A program made the position numbers and the translations under genes. A stretch of DNA of 64,000 nt, from the NCBI GenBank assembly GCA_029204225.1, contig CM055098.1, forward strand, positions 6,611,746-6,675,745, in the 5' to 3' direction. Of the stretch, positions 1-11,603 are shown piece by piece. This DNA comes from Diphasiastrum complanatum (lineage: Eukaryota > Streptophyta > Lycopodiopsida > Lycopodiales > Lycopodiaceae). The notes under the pieces are model-generated. The model worked only from the letters and a program-made list of their open reading frames with translations, was not told the origin of the DNA and searched no databases. The stretch's first letter is position 1; the number at the start of each line of letters is the position of its first letter.

Positions 1-627
1 AAAATGTGTGCTTGTATGTGATGTATGTAGGTTCAGGTTTCTGAGAGCCCAACAAAGGTTTGTGTGTGCGCGTCTGTGTATGTGTATGTGTGTTTGCACG
101 TTGTGTGTGCATGTGTACATGTATGAGTGTGTATGTGTGTGCATGTGTGATGTGTACGTGTGTATATGTATGTGTGTTGTGTGTTGTGTGTGTGTGTGTG
201 CGCGCGCGTCTATGCGTATGTGTGTGTATATGTGTGTTTGCATGTGTGTGTGTGTTTGTATGTGTGTATGTGTTGTATGTGTGTGTGTGCGCGCACGTGC
301 ACACATGCGTGCGTGCATGCATGCATGCTTGTGCATGCGCGCACGTGTGGGTGCATGTGCATATGTATGTGTATGTGTTGTGCATGCATGTGGTTTGTGT
401 GATCATGTGTATGTGTGTGTATGTGTGTTTGTTTGTGTTGTGTGTGTATGTGTATGTGTGTGCGAGTGTGTGTATGTGGATGTGATGTGTGTGTGCCATG
501 TGTGTGTTTATGGAGGGTGTGTGTGTGTGTGTGTGTGTGCACGCGCGCGTGCATGTGTTTACAGAGTGTATGTGTGTGAGCCATGTGTTTGTTTATGGAA
601 GGTGTATGTGTGTGTGTGTGCATGTAT

Positions 628-664
<37 letters not shown>

Positions 665-676
665 CATGTGTTTACG

Positions 677-722
<46 letters not shown>

Positions 723-730
723 TGGGTTGA
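1..730. repeat. GT-rich minisatellite block A
   Basis: Imperfect (GT)n with interspersed ATGTGT, GCGCGC and CATG motifs. It opens with a short non-repetitive leader that recurs, diverged, at about 2366-2430, so blocks A and B are copies of one larger repeat unit. Open frames here encode only Cys/Val/Met or His/Thr strings and are not genes. Confidence 0.9.
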
Positions 731-867
731 GCTTTGACCTCAGCAAAGCCCAAGCTGATTACCTGAGCTCTGAGTTCAACCAAGCCCTAGCTTTATTTAT
801 TTATTTATTTTGATGGGTCTCCCACCGCAGTGGGTGGAGGCCCATAAAAAATTGTCTTTTTTGCAGA

Positions 868-949
<82 letters not shown>

Positions 950-1899
950 CGTGTGTGCATTATCTATGAAAAATCCAAATGTACTCTTGTATACATTATG
1001 AAATTCAATTGTACTCTAAATAAATTTTGCAAATATTTCATGAAAGTCAATCTACGAAAACTTGATAAATCCAAAGGGTATGCATTTCAATAAGACGTAG
1101 AGTCTGAATGTTACAAAATTTCATCAATATATTCATGCATAAGGTAAATTTGCTCCACCATCCTATCCAGCATTTGTCTTAAATTGTTAAGTCTTACAAA
1201 TGAGACATTATTCATATGTTGTCTACTATTACACATAAACTCTTCAACATCTATTACTAAGCATCTATTTCATGGAAGAAAATGTCCATCGAGCTGGCGT
1301 AAGTACAAGAAGTATGTAAACTGGTCAGTGACCCATACGACACTACAACTTTTGACAACATCTCCAAAGCAAAACAGCTCCAAAACATCACGTACAAATG
1401 TTTGATACCTTATAACAATTTGGACCATCTGCAAAAAAAAAAAAACGGGATTAGCTAATATACAAAATTTAATCTACAAAGAACAAAGGACACAATATAT
1501 ACAAAACATGATTCAAATGTAATTTAAATTATGTTCATTTAAAATATATGTTATATATTTGAATATCATGTTTTGTAGCAAAGGAATTTGTGGAAATTGC
1601 ATATAAACTTGAAGATGTATATTTATAAAACATGACAAACCATTAAGTTGATATACAAATTGAAGCAAATACCTTGTTCACAAAAACTTGTTTGTTTTGC
1701 AATGAATAATGAGCTCATTCGAACTACATTTGTTCATTCTATGGAATGGGCTTTGTTACATCTTCCACCAACTTCATGGGATTAAAACTCACCAACATTA
1801 CTGACATGCTTGCTGACTAGATTCAATGTTCGGAGTTTGTCATAAAAAAAGGTGCAACTATAGATCTCGACAACCCTTGCAGACCGCTCCCAAACTACA
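731..1899. other. AT-rich stretch with one (GT)n tract, no gene seen
   Basis: Contains a pure GT tract at about 874-941 and otherwise AT-rich sequence without a convincing reading frame. A phrase near 1725-1770 (ACTACATTTGTT followed by TACATCTTCCACC) resembles the arm of the fold-back element just downstream, so part of this stretch may be a related repeat. Confidence 0.6.
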
Positions 1900-2160
1900 T
1901 TTGTTTGTTGTGTGACACGGGCTATGCTACAACTTCCACCTAGGAGAATGCAAAACTTTTAAGTTGAGATAGGCTCTAATTGGTTAAGGGTTTTGATTGC
2001 ATGCCTCTACAGTTGTACACAGATTTTAAACTTTAGCATTCACCAAAGTGATCATGTACAGTATATCTAAATGCTTGCAACAATAAGAGCCTCTCCAAAC
2101 TTAAAGGTACATTCTCCTAGGTGGACGATGTGGCAAAGCCTATGTCAAACAAACAATAAT
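1900..2160. repeat. Fold-back / MITE-like inverted repeat
   Basis: The left arm carries TCCACCTAGGAGAATG at 1935-1950 and the right arm its exact reverse complement at 2110-2125. Similarity continues on both sides of this 16-bp core, for example TTTGTTTG and GGCTATGC/GGCTTTGCC outward and ACTTTTAAGTT-like sequence inward, giving arms of roughly 60-70 bp around a loop of about 120 bp. There is no coding capacity. This is the layout of a MITE or degraded fold-back transposon; no target duplication was identified. Confidence 0.55.
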
Positions 2161-2340
2161 ATTCACCAATTGCAAATTTTTTTTTACCTTTATTGGAATG
2201 TACATACATACATCTACACATACACATACATATATAAACTCATACATGCACATATGTATACAGAGACAAATATATATACACACCCATAGTGGGTAAGCCA
2301 TAGTGGATTACCCATAGTCGATGACGGGCGGCTGGAGGTC

Positions 2341-2909
2341 AAAGGCGGCAGAGAATGTGTTAGTATGAAATGTGTGTTTGTATGCGATGTATGCAGGTTT
2401 AGGGTTCTGAAAGCCCATCAATGGTTTTTGTGTGTGTGTGTGTGTGTGTGTGAGCGCACGCGCATGTGTATGTGTGTTTGCACGTTGTGTGTGCATGTGT
2501 ACATGTATGAGTGTGTATGTGTGTGTTGTGTGTGCATGTGTATATGTATGAGTGTGTATGTGTGTGTTGTGTGTGCATGTGTGATGTGTACATGTATGAG
2601 TGTGTATGTGTGCGTTGTGTGCATGTGTATATGTATGTGTGTTGTGTGTGTGTGTGTGTGCGTGTATGTGTATGTGTTGTGTGTGTATATGTGTTTGCAT
2701 GTGTGTGCGTGTTTGTATGTGTGTGTGTATGCATGTATATGTGTGTGTGTGTTGTGTGTGTGGGTGCATGTGTATATGTATGTGTATGTGTTGTGCATGC
2801 ATGTGGTTTGTGTGATCATGTACGGTGTGTGTGTGTGTATGTGTAGGTGTTGTGTATGTGTGTGTGAGTGTGTGTATGTGCATGTGATGTGTGTGTGTGT
2901 GTGTGTGTT
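2341..2909. repeat. GT-rich minisatellite block B
   Basis: Same composition as block A, with the same leader phrase (TGTATGCGATGTATGCAGGTT). The pair looks like a segmental duplication or expansion of one GT-rich unit. It sits directly before TTTAGGC-type repeats. Confidence 0.85.
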
Positions 2910-3028
2910 AGGCTTAGATATAAATCAGTAGCGTAAGGCTTTAGGCATTAGACATTGGACTTTAGGCTTTAGGCCTTAGGCATTAGAAATTAGGAGTAGG
3001 CTGTAACATTAGACTTTAGGCTTAGGCT
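2910..3028. repeat. Degenerate TTTAGGC telomere-like repeats
   Basis: Repeated GGCTTTAGGCATTAGAC-like units, including TTTAGGC, TTAGGC and CTTTAGGCC variants. They resemble plant telomere repeat TTTAGGG with the last G changed to C. The short, degenerate run suggests an interstitial telomere-like minisatellite, not a chromosome end. Confidence 0.6.
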
Positions 3029-4532
<1,504 letters not shown>

Positions 4533-4536
<4 letters not shown>

Positions 4537-4823
4537 ATATCCCCTTCCTCAAATGTGAAACGTCCTCGTGAACATATCATCTTCATTTCCAAGATTATTC
4601 GAGAAACATTCTTGTTCGTCAGATTTTCGTTGAGGCGAAAAGATATTTCTTCGTGTATTTCGTCCTTTAGATATTTTTTCGTCTTAGAGAATATGTGTCT
4701 TGTTGTTTCTTTAATTGAATAAGTTGTTTTGAGTTGATCTTTGAATTGTTGATGAAAACTGAAATCCAACTTCAAAACATCTTTAAGCTTTAAAAATTCA
4801 GCATCCCATAGAAACATCACCAC
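4533..4823 (-). CDS. Small ORF at the 3' end of R1 (96 aa), unknown function
   Basis: A 96-residue open frame ending in FEEGDM inside the polypurine tract. It is Lys/Glu-rich with likely helical stretches and no recognisable domain. It lies downstream of the end of the R1 accessory ORF. It may be a distinct small 3' ORF or simply untranslated element sequence that happens to be open. I do not recognise it. Confidence 0.3.
4537..4552 (-). promoter_or_regulatory. Polypurine tract of R1
   Basis: On the minus strand this reads GAGGAAGGGGATA just before the putative LTR start. It overlaps the last codons of the small minus-strand ORF (4533-4823), as is common for the last ORF of an LTR retroelement. 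Confidence 0.5.
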
Positions 4824-4847
4824 GACAAAGACACAAATGAATATTCA

Positions 4848-5737
4848 TTAACGATTCAGCTCTTCATATAATCTCTGAGCAAGCTCCAAGTTCTGTTGAG
4901 CTTCGATCAAGAGCAAGTCTTCTTTTGATTTTGTATAGCGGCCAACTGGTAAGTTGTCGAATTCTTCTAACTTAACCGGGAGTAATGTTCCATTGAACAG
5001 CTCCTGGGTTAACTTGGTATCTTCATCAAAATCACTACGTAGAGTGATTTCTTTACAGTAACGAGCTGAAAATCTAATAAAATTGCTTTTAACATAAAGA
5101 TTCTAAACAAAAAATAATGTCTTCGCCGCAAAGGTACCAAACTGCCAAAATGTATATGTACAGGATTTCTATAACGGAATGACTTCCTTCGATCTTGCAA
5201 ATTATGGCGAATCTCTGCAAAATATTCTGCAAGGTTTCGCTCTCAATCCACATAAAGACTGAATAATTTCGGTTAAGCCATATTTATATTAATCAGCAGA
5301 CCTACATCATCGAATGCACCTAAATCTGCAATAGCTTGTGGTTTGTACAACTGAAACTGCGACTTTTGCTTCCAAAAATATCGCTTATTATCTTCGTTCG
5401 GCAAAAATTGAAGTTCTTTGATACGAATATATTTGAGAGCATACATAGCCGAAGAACCTATGTATAACTCTGTTGATCCAAAAGGTACAACCTGGAACTT
5501 ACCCTGGATTGTGCCCCAGCATAGACATCCTTTCTGCTCGATAGAAAGCTGGGCCCATAACCAGAGAAAGTTGTCCTTCTCCCAAGGTCGCTTCCATTCG
5601 TCGAAGGCGATGCCTACTGCACTTGGTAAAATCATGTAATTCACACGCCATTGCAACTCAATACTAAAAGCATGTGGACACCATTTCCAGAAGCGTTCAG
5701 CAAATGCACGAAATCTGTTAGCACATACCTTCGACTA
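4848..5737 (-). pseudogene. R1 accessory ORF, C-terminal part (cut off by C1)
   Basis: This is the downstream part of the minus-strand ORF that starts at 13372 and was split by copia C1. Open frames run from the insertion site to a stop at 5273 and, in another frame, from about 5070 to a stop at 4848-4850. Visible features are an aromatic-rich segment near 5660-5720 (RFWKWCPHAFSIELQWRVNY) and an acidic helical C-terminus. At least one frameshift separates it from the upstream part. The function is unknown. The setting, 5' of a PPT and LTR, suggests a retroelement-borne ORF and not a host gene. A spliced host gene cannot be excluded. Confidence 0.45.
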
Positions 5738-5742
5738 ATTTC

Positions 5743-6395
5743 TGTGAAAAATTGTCAACTAGTAGTATTTTCCTAACTTGAGATTTTGTAGGCCTATGGC
5801 CAAATAAAAGTTAGAGATAGGTTCATACATGTATGTAGAGGCCCAAAGTATGTGTACACTACTTTTGAGGTCACATTAATTAGAGGAGGTCGAGTGTGGA
5901 GCTCTTCTATTGGCTCATAATTTGGTGCATTCCTATTTGACCAAATTTCTAGGTAGATGGGTGAATCCTATTGGACCCCAATTTTAGCCTATCATAAGAC
6001 AAGTGGCCAAGAGGCACTATGGCTGCTATAAATAGCCATCTCCACGAGTATGTACACATCTCATTTTCATTCTATTGAATGAATGTTATGCTCTTTGAAG
6101 ATCCATCTTCTTCTCTCTCACTTTTTTGTTCATATCTTGCATTCTAGCCACTAGAATTGTGATTTCTTTGTTGCTATGGCTTCACACGTGTGAAATGCAG
6201 GTTGTAGGCTCTGAAGTACGGACAGGGACAGCAAGTTTCTGTTTGTGGAAGCTTATGATCAGATTTTGATGTTTAGTTGATGTTTAGTATGCTTAACATC
6301 ACAATTTCTATCATTTTTTCAATCTAGATGTGCATAACTTCCATGGCCAAGATCTTTATGAAACTTTAGCATCTTTTGGATCTGAGTTTTTCACA
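5743..6395 (+). repeat. C1 5' LTR (653 bp)
   Basis: Starts TGTGAAAAATTG and ends TTTTTCACA immediately before the PBS. TATAAATA is at 6027-6034. A perfect palindrome TTCACACGTGTGAA with a central G-box (CACGTG) is at 6181-6194, downstream of the expected transcription start. Its copy at 10951-11603 has the same length. Confidence 0.97.
6027..6034 (+). promoter_or_regulatory. C1 LTR TATA box
   Basis: TATAAATA in GC-flanked context (GGCTGC before, GCCATC after), 285 bp into the LTR. It most likely drives the genomic RNA of C1, with transcription starting about 30 bp further on. The same box occurs at 11235-11242 in the 3' LTR. Confidence 0.75.
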
Positions 6396-6407
6396 TGGTA
6401 TCAGAGC
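6396..6407 (+). promoter_or_regulatory. C1 primer-binding site (initiator tRNA-Met)
   Basis: TGGTATCAGAGC directly abuts the LTR end. This is the standard PBS of plant copia elements, complementary to the 3' end of initiator tRNA-Met. The following leader (6408-7004) holds no ORF of note. Confidence 0.95.
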
Positions 6408-7004
6408 ATTAGGCGGCCAAATGTGCAGGTTTTGCCAGATTTAGAAGAGATTTGTGGGCGAGTTTGCTTTTGTAGCATTCCAATCAAGTTTCTAGCTAAA
6501 AATCTTGTTGATTTATGTGTAGAAATTGGATCTTTGTGATCAAAACATCATTTGTATGCATTTCAATTGAAGTAGGGCGAATTCCCTCTGTACTTATCAG
6601 AATAAGGAGACAAAATTTGTTTTGGAAAGAGGGAGATGCAAGATCCAACAAGATCCTATTAGTTTTCCATTCTAGCATATAGTTTTTTGATTCAATTTCT
6701 TGCTTCTTCATGTCAAAAACTTCAAAATTGATGTAACCCTCTGATTTTCAGTTTGCTGAATGATTCAAGAGTGTATTTCAATCTTAGGAGTGAGGGAAAA
6801 GCAAGTATATTGAGGTTTGGTCTTGGTTTGATCAAGAAATCATAAAACTAGTGGCTAAAATTGAGGAAAAAGTGAGGAAAAGAGAGAAAAAGTAAGGTTT
6901 TAGGTTCCAAATCTTTGTGATTTCTTCTTGTGTTTCATTTGTTGATTCAAGAGAGTGCTTAGTGCATTGGAACAGGTCAAAGATCAGAGATCAATCATTG
7001 CAAC

Positions 7005-10000
7005 ATGGCTACAAATGGAGGCTACATGTTGGAAAGCAATGATAGGCTTACCTCCCTCAACTATTCTACTTGGAAAGTAAGGATGGAGTCTTTGCTTGAG
7101 ATGAATGAGTTGATGGATATTGTTGTAGGTGTGGAGGAGAGACCTTTGGCACCTCAAGAACAATTGAGGTATGACAAGAGGGCAAAGAAAGCCCTTCACA
7201 TGATCAAGATGAATGTGACAAATGAGCTTATCAAAGAGGTTGGTAAGTGCACATCATCTAGTGAAGCTTGGGAAGCCTTGAAGAAGGTTTATGAATCCAA
7301 GTCTACTTCTAGAGTGTTGACTTTAAGAAGGCAAATCTTTTCTTGTATGCAAAAGAAGAGTGAGAGTGGACATGCTTTTGTTTTGAGAGTTAAAGCATTG
7401 AATGATGAGTTAGCATGCATTAATGATGGCATAAATAATGAGGAGCTTGTTCAAGTGATTCTCAATGGCTTGTTGGATGATCATGCTAATCTTGTTCAAA
7501 GTTATGCTATCCAAAAATGTTTACCAAGTGTTGGAGACTTGCAAGAGGTCTTGTTGGCTGAAGAATTCAGGTTGCAAGCAAGAGTGGGAGCATCTTCTAC
7601 ATCTCAAGGAGGAGAAGAGGAGGCAATGTTCTCTAAAGGCAAGTTCAAGGGCAAAGGTAAAAGCAATTGGTCTAAAGGGCAAGACCAAGGTGAGCACTCT
7701 ACTTTTGGCAAAAAGAAGGATAGATCTAAGCTAAAATGTTTCTATTGTGGAGTCAAAGGGCATTTTGCTAGTGATTGTTTCAAGAAAAAGAGGGATCAAG
7801 GGGAAAAGCAAACCAATCTAACTATTGATGAGGGTGGGGATGAGCTTCTTTCAAATGATGCTTTTGTTATGTCATCTTGCTTGTTGGCTAATCATGGAGA
7901 CATTGATCCTTGGTGGATTGATAGTGGAGCCACTTCTCATATGACATATCATAAAGAGTATTTTTCATCTTTAATGGCATTTGATGGTGATAGGAAGGTA
8001 ATCTATACCGCAAATGATGGTGAGTGTACAATCAAGGGGATTGGCACAATTCCTATTTCACTTTCTACAAATAGGAATATAGAATTGAAAGATGTTTTGC
8101 TCATTCCATCCATTACCAAGAACTTACTTAGTGTAAGCCAAATGCTTGACAAAGGATTCAAAGTTGAGTTTGATGGTGATGCTTGCTTGATCAAAAAGGG
8201 GTGTAGTATCATTGCAAAAGGGAAAAGGCAAGGGAAATTGTTCAAGCTTGATGCATGTGTTGTTGCTAACCAAGTTGGATGCATGGCAAATGAACAAATG
8301 TCAATTCAAGAGGTATGGCATAAAAGGATGGGACATCTCAACTACAAGGCCTTGGAGGAAATAGCCAAAAAGGAGGTAGTAAGGGGACTTCCCAAGTCTC
8401 TTACTTGCTTGAATCATGTTTGTGAAGAATGTGCTTTGTCTAAATCACATAGATTGCCATATACTAGATCTATATCTAGATCTAAGATGCCTTTTTCTCT
8501 CTTGCATTCGGATATTCATGGTGTTACTACAATTAGCAATGGAGGTGCTAAGATGTATGTAACTTTCATTGATGATTTTAGTAGATTTTGTTGGGTTTAT
8601 CTACTAAAGAGCAAGGATGAGGTGTTTGATGTGTTTGTCAAGTTCAAAGTTGCTATTGAGACTCAATTTACAACCAAAATCAAATGCTTGAGGAGCGACA
8701 ATGGTGGTGAATACATTTCTAACAAATTCAAAGCCTTTTGCGATGAGCATGGGATCAAGAGGGAGTACACATGTCCAAGAACACCACAACAAAATGGAGT
8801 GGCCGAGAGGAAGAATAGAACCTTGTGTGAGAGTGCAAAGGCAATGAGATTGAATGCTAATCTTCCTAAACCTTTTTGGAGTGATGCTTTGTTGTGTGCA
8901 AATTTCCTATGCAATAGATGGCCAAGTGTTGTATTGGAAGGAAAAACCCCTTTTGAAGCTTTGTTTGGTATGAAGCCTAATGTCAAGTTTCTAAGAACTT
9001 TTGGATGCATTTGCTACTTCAACATTACTCTTGATGATAGAACTAAGGAGGATCCATCTTCAAGAAAGGGCATTTTTGTTGGTTATAGTGAAGTAAGCAA
9101 AGCATATAGGATTTATGTTCCTTCAATCAAGAAAGTGTTCACAAGTAGGGATGTCATTTTTGATGAAAATAACATTCCAAAAGTTGTTTCAAGTGATGAT
9201 GGTGTTGTTGCAACTAATGTGCTTGATGACAATGGAGTTGATGACACATTGGATGTGGATGTTGAAGAAGCCTCTTCAAGTCAAATTCCAAGGAGAACTC
9301 CAAGGCATAAAGTGAAACCCTCAAGGCTCACTTATGATGGCAAAGGTAAGCAAGTGGTGGATGGATCCAACTATGCTTTCCTAACTTCTTTTGATGTACC
9401 TTCATGTGTAGATGAAGCAAGGCAAAAAGAGGAATGGATCCAAGCAATGGATCTTGAGTTTGAAGCACTTATGAAGAACAACACATGGAGATTGGTGGAG
9501 CTTCCAAAGGGCAAAAGTGCAATTGGATGCAAATGGATCTTCAAGGTAAAGACAAATCAAGATGGATCTATCAACAAGTTGAAGGCAAGGTTGGTGGCTA
9601 AAGGTTATGCTCAAGAGCATGGCATTGACTATGAGGAAACCTTTGCACCCGTGGCAAAGATGGTGAGCATAAGAGTAATCATTTCCCTTGCAACTCTTTA
9701 TGGATGGGATCTTTGGCAATTAGACATTTCTAATGCTTTCTTGAATGGTGATCTTGAAGAGGAAGTCTACATGGAGCAACCCGAGAGCTATGTTTCTCAT
9801 AGCAAGCCTAATCATGTGTGTTTTCTACAAAAAAGTTTGTATGGTCTTAAGCAAGCACCAAGGAGTTGGTATGCTAGGCTTAACTCTTTTCTACTTTCTC
9901 AAAACTTCACTATGAGTGAGTATGATCATTCACTTTACTTTAGAATTAGTGCTAATGATGTTACAATCCTTCTAATTTATGTGGATGACATTATTTTAAG

Positions 10001-10955
10001 TGGAGGGAACAAGGAAGATATAGAAGATATCAAGAAAGCACTAAAAAAGGAATTTGAAGTGCATGATCTTGGTCTTTTGAGCTATATCTTAGGAATAGAA
10101 GTAATTAGAACTTCTCAAATCACTTTTATTTCACAAGAGAAGTATGCTATTTCTATTCTCAATAGATTTCATATGGTAGATGCAAATCCTATTGATACAC
10201 CTATGGAATCACATGTAAAGCTAACTATAAGAGGTAATGAAAGATCCTTCGAGGACATTACTCTCTATAGGAAGCTAATAGGTTCTCTTATATATCTAAC
10301 CATCACAAGACCTGATTTATCTTATTGTGTTGGTAGATTAAGCCAATTCATGCAAGATCCTAGCATAGAACATTGGAAACTAGGAAAGAGGATCTTGAGA
10401 TACATCTCGGGAACAAAAGATTTTGGCATTGTTTATAGAGGCTCATCACCTAACTTATTTGGTTTTTCAGATTCAGATTTTGCAGGAGACCTTATGGATA
10501 GAAAATCCATAAATGCACATGCTATTTTCATAGGTGATGGAGCTATCTCATGGATGTCGAAGAAACAAGCAACTATATCACTTTCTTCTAGTGAGGCCGA
10601 GTACAAAGCTTTGACATCATGCACAAAGGAGATGGTGTGGATCAAGAGGATGATTATGGAGCTTCACTTGCTGGATTTTTCAGAGAGTCCAATCATCTTT
10701 TGTGACAACCTTTCAGCCCAAAGTCTAGCAAGCAATCCGGTTTTCCATGCAAGGAGCAAACATATCGAGGTGGCTTACCATTTTGTGAGAGAACAAGTGT
10801 TGGCAAAAGAGATCAAGCTTGAACATGTCCCATCAAAGGAATGTGTGGCTGATATCTTTACCAAAGCATTGGGAAAGGACTTATTTTTCAAGCATAGAAC
10901 AAGTCTTGGTGTACTTTCTAAATCTATGCTAAAACTAGTTGAAGAGGGAGTGTGA
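7005..10955 (+). CDS. C1 copia gag-pol polyprotein (1316 aa)
   Basis: A single uninterrupted frame with copia order gag, protease, integrase, reverse transcriptase, RNase H. Gag occupies about residues 1-240, with a zinc knuckle CFYCGVKGHFASDC at 245-258 (CX2CX4HX4C). The protease active site DSG is at 306-308. The integrase N-terminal zinc-binding region begins at H439 with Cys at 473 and 476; catalytic residues are D503, D565 and E601 (DX35E). Reverse transcriptase shows YVDD at 992-995, and RNase H begins around SDSDFAGD (D1156). All catalytic motifs are present and the length is normal for copia. The stop codon falls inside the first five bases of the 3' LTR. Proteolytic processing into the mature enzymes inside virus-like particles is family knowledge. 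This is probably an active or recently active element. Confidence 0.97.
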   Translation: MATNGGYMLESNDRLTSLNYSTWKVRMESLLEMNELMDIVVGVEERPLAPQEQLRYDKRAKKALHMIKMNVTNELIKEVGKCTSSSEAWEALKKVYESKSTSRVLTLRRQIFSCMQKKSESGHAFVLRVKALNDELACINDGINNEELVQVILNGLLDDHANLVQSYAIQKCLPSVGDLQEVLLAEEFRLQARVGASSTSQGGEEEAMFSKGKFKGKGKSNWSKGQDQGEHSTFGKKKDRSKLKCFYCGVKGHFASDCFKKKRDQGEKQTNLTIDEGGDELLSNDAFVMSSCLLANHGDIDPWWIDSGATSHMTYHKEYFSSLMAFDGDRKVIYTANDGECTIKGIGTIPISLSTNRNIELKDVLLIPSITKNLLSVSQMLDKGFKVEFDGDACLIKKGCSIIAKGKRQGKLFKLDACVVANQVGCMANEQMSIQEVWHKRMGHLNYKALEEIAKKEVVRGLPKSLTCLNHVCEECALSKSHRLPYTRSISRSKMPFSLLHSDIHGVTTISNGGAKMYVTFIDDFSRFCWVYLLKSKDEVFDVFVKFKVAIETQFTTKIKCLRSDNGGEYISNKFKAFCDEHGIKREYTCPRTPQQNGVAERKNRTLCESAKAMRLNANLPKPFWSDALLCANFLCNRWPSVVLEGKTPFEALFGMKPNVKFLRTFGCICYFNITLDDRTKEDPSSRKGIFVGYSEVSKAYRIYVPSIKKVFTSRDVIFDENNIPKVVSSDDGVVATNVLDDNGVDDTLDVDVEEASSSQIPRRTPRHKVKPSRLTYDGKGKQVVDGSNYAFLTSFDVPSCVDEARQKEEWIQAMDLEFEALMKNNTWRLVELPKGKSAIGCKWIFKVKTNQDGSINKLKARLVAKGYAQEHGIDYEETFAPVAKMVSIRVIISLATLYGWDLWQLDISNAFLNGDLEEEVYMEQPESYVSHSKPNHVCFLQKSLYGLKQAPRSWYARLNSFLLSQNFTMSEYDHSLYFRISANDVTILLIYVDDIILSGGNKEDIEDIKKALKKEFEVHDLGLLSYILGIEVIRTSQITFISQEKYAISILNRFHMVDANPIDTPMESHVKLTIRGNERSFEDITLYRKLIGSLIYLTITRPDLSYCVGRLSQFMQDPSIEHWKLGKRILRYISGTKDFGIVYRGSSPNLFGFSDSDFAGDLMDRKSINAHAIFIGDGAISWMSKKQATISLSSSEAEYKALTSCTKEMVWIKRMIMELHLLDFSESPIIFCDNLSAQSLASNPVFHARSKHIEVAYHFVREQVLAKEIKLEHVPSKECVADIFTKALGKDLFFKHRTSLGVLSKSMLKLVEEGV
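10940..10950 (+). promoter_or_regulatory. C1 polypurine tract
   Basis: TTGAAGAGGGAG, directly before the 3' LTR, is the expected primer site for plus-strand DNA synthesis. It overlaps the last codons of the polyprotein. Confidence 0.9.
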
Positions 10956-11603
10956 AAAATTGTCAACTAGTAGTATTTTCCTAACTTGAGATTTTGTAGG
11001 CCTATGGCCAAATAAAAGTTAGAGATAGGTTCATACATGTATGTAGAGGCCCAAAGTATGTGTACACTACTTTTGAGGTCACATTAATTAGAGGAGGTCG
11101 AGTGTGGAGCTCTTCTATTGGCTCATAATTTGGTGCATTCCTATTTGACCAAATTTCTAGGTAGATGGGTGAATCCTATTGGACCCCAATTTTAGCCTAT
11201 CATAAGACAAGTGGCCAAGAGGCACTATGGCTGCTATAAATAGCCATCTCCACGAGTATGTACACATCTCATTTTCATTCTATTGAATGAATGTTATGCT
11301 CTTTGAAGATCCATCTTCTTCTCTCTCACTTTTTTGTTCATATCTTGCATTCTAGCCACTAGAATTGTGATTTCTTTGTTGCTATGGCTTCACACGTGTG
11401 AAATGCAGGTTGTAGGCTCTGAAGTACGGACAGGGACAGCAAGTTTCTGTTTGTGGAAGCTTATGATCAGATTTTGATGTTTAGTTGATGTTTAGTATGC
11501 TTAACATCACAATTTCTATCATTTTTTCAATCTAGATGTGCATAACTTCCATGGCCAAGATCTTTATGAAACTTTAGCATCTTTTGGATCTGAGTTTTTC
11601 ACA
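10951..11603 (+). repeat. C1 3' LTR (653 bp)
   Basis: Same length and, as far as I can read, the same sequence as the 5' LTR, including TATA at 11235-11242 and the TTCACACGTGTGAA palindrome at 11389-11402. It is followed by the target duplication ATTTC. Confidence 0.97.

Larger units (their letters stand above)
5743..11603 (+). mobile_element. Intact Ty1/copia retrotransposon C1
   Basis: A complete element of 5861 bp: 5' LTR, tRNA-Met PBS, leader, one polyprotein ORF, PPT and 3' LTR. It is flanked by the 5-bp duplication ATTTC (5738-5742 and 11604-11608). The LTRs begin TGTGAAAAA and end TTTTTCACA. I saw no difference between the two LTRs when reading them side by side, so insertion was recent. 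C1 lies inside the accessory ORF of R1, in the opposite orientation. Of the elements in the window it is the only one with no visible defect. Confidence 0.97.

Noticed and set aside
8-813. Long Cys/Val/Met or His/Thr open frames in the GT tracts
   Set aside because: They are by-products of (GT)n/(CA)n, which lacks stops in several frames; the composition is impossible for a normal protein.
5715-5737. Tiny intron (GTATGT...CTAAC...AG) next to the C1 insertion site
   Set aside because: Only 14 bp long, far below any plant intron; a chance match.
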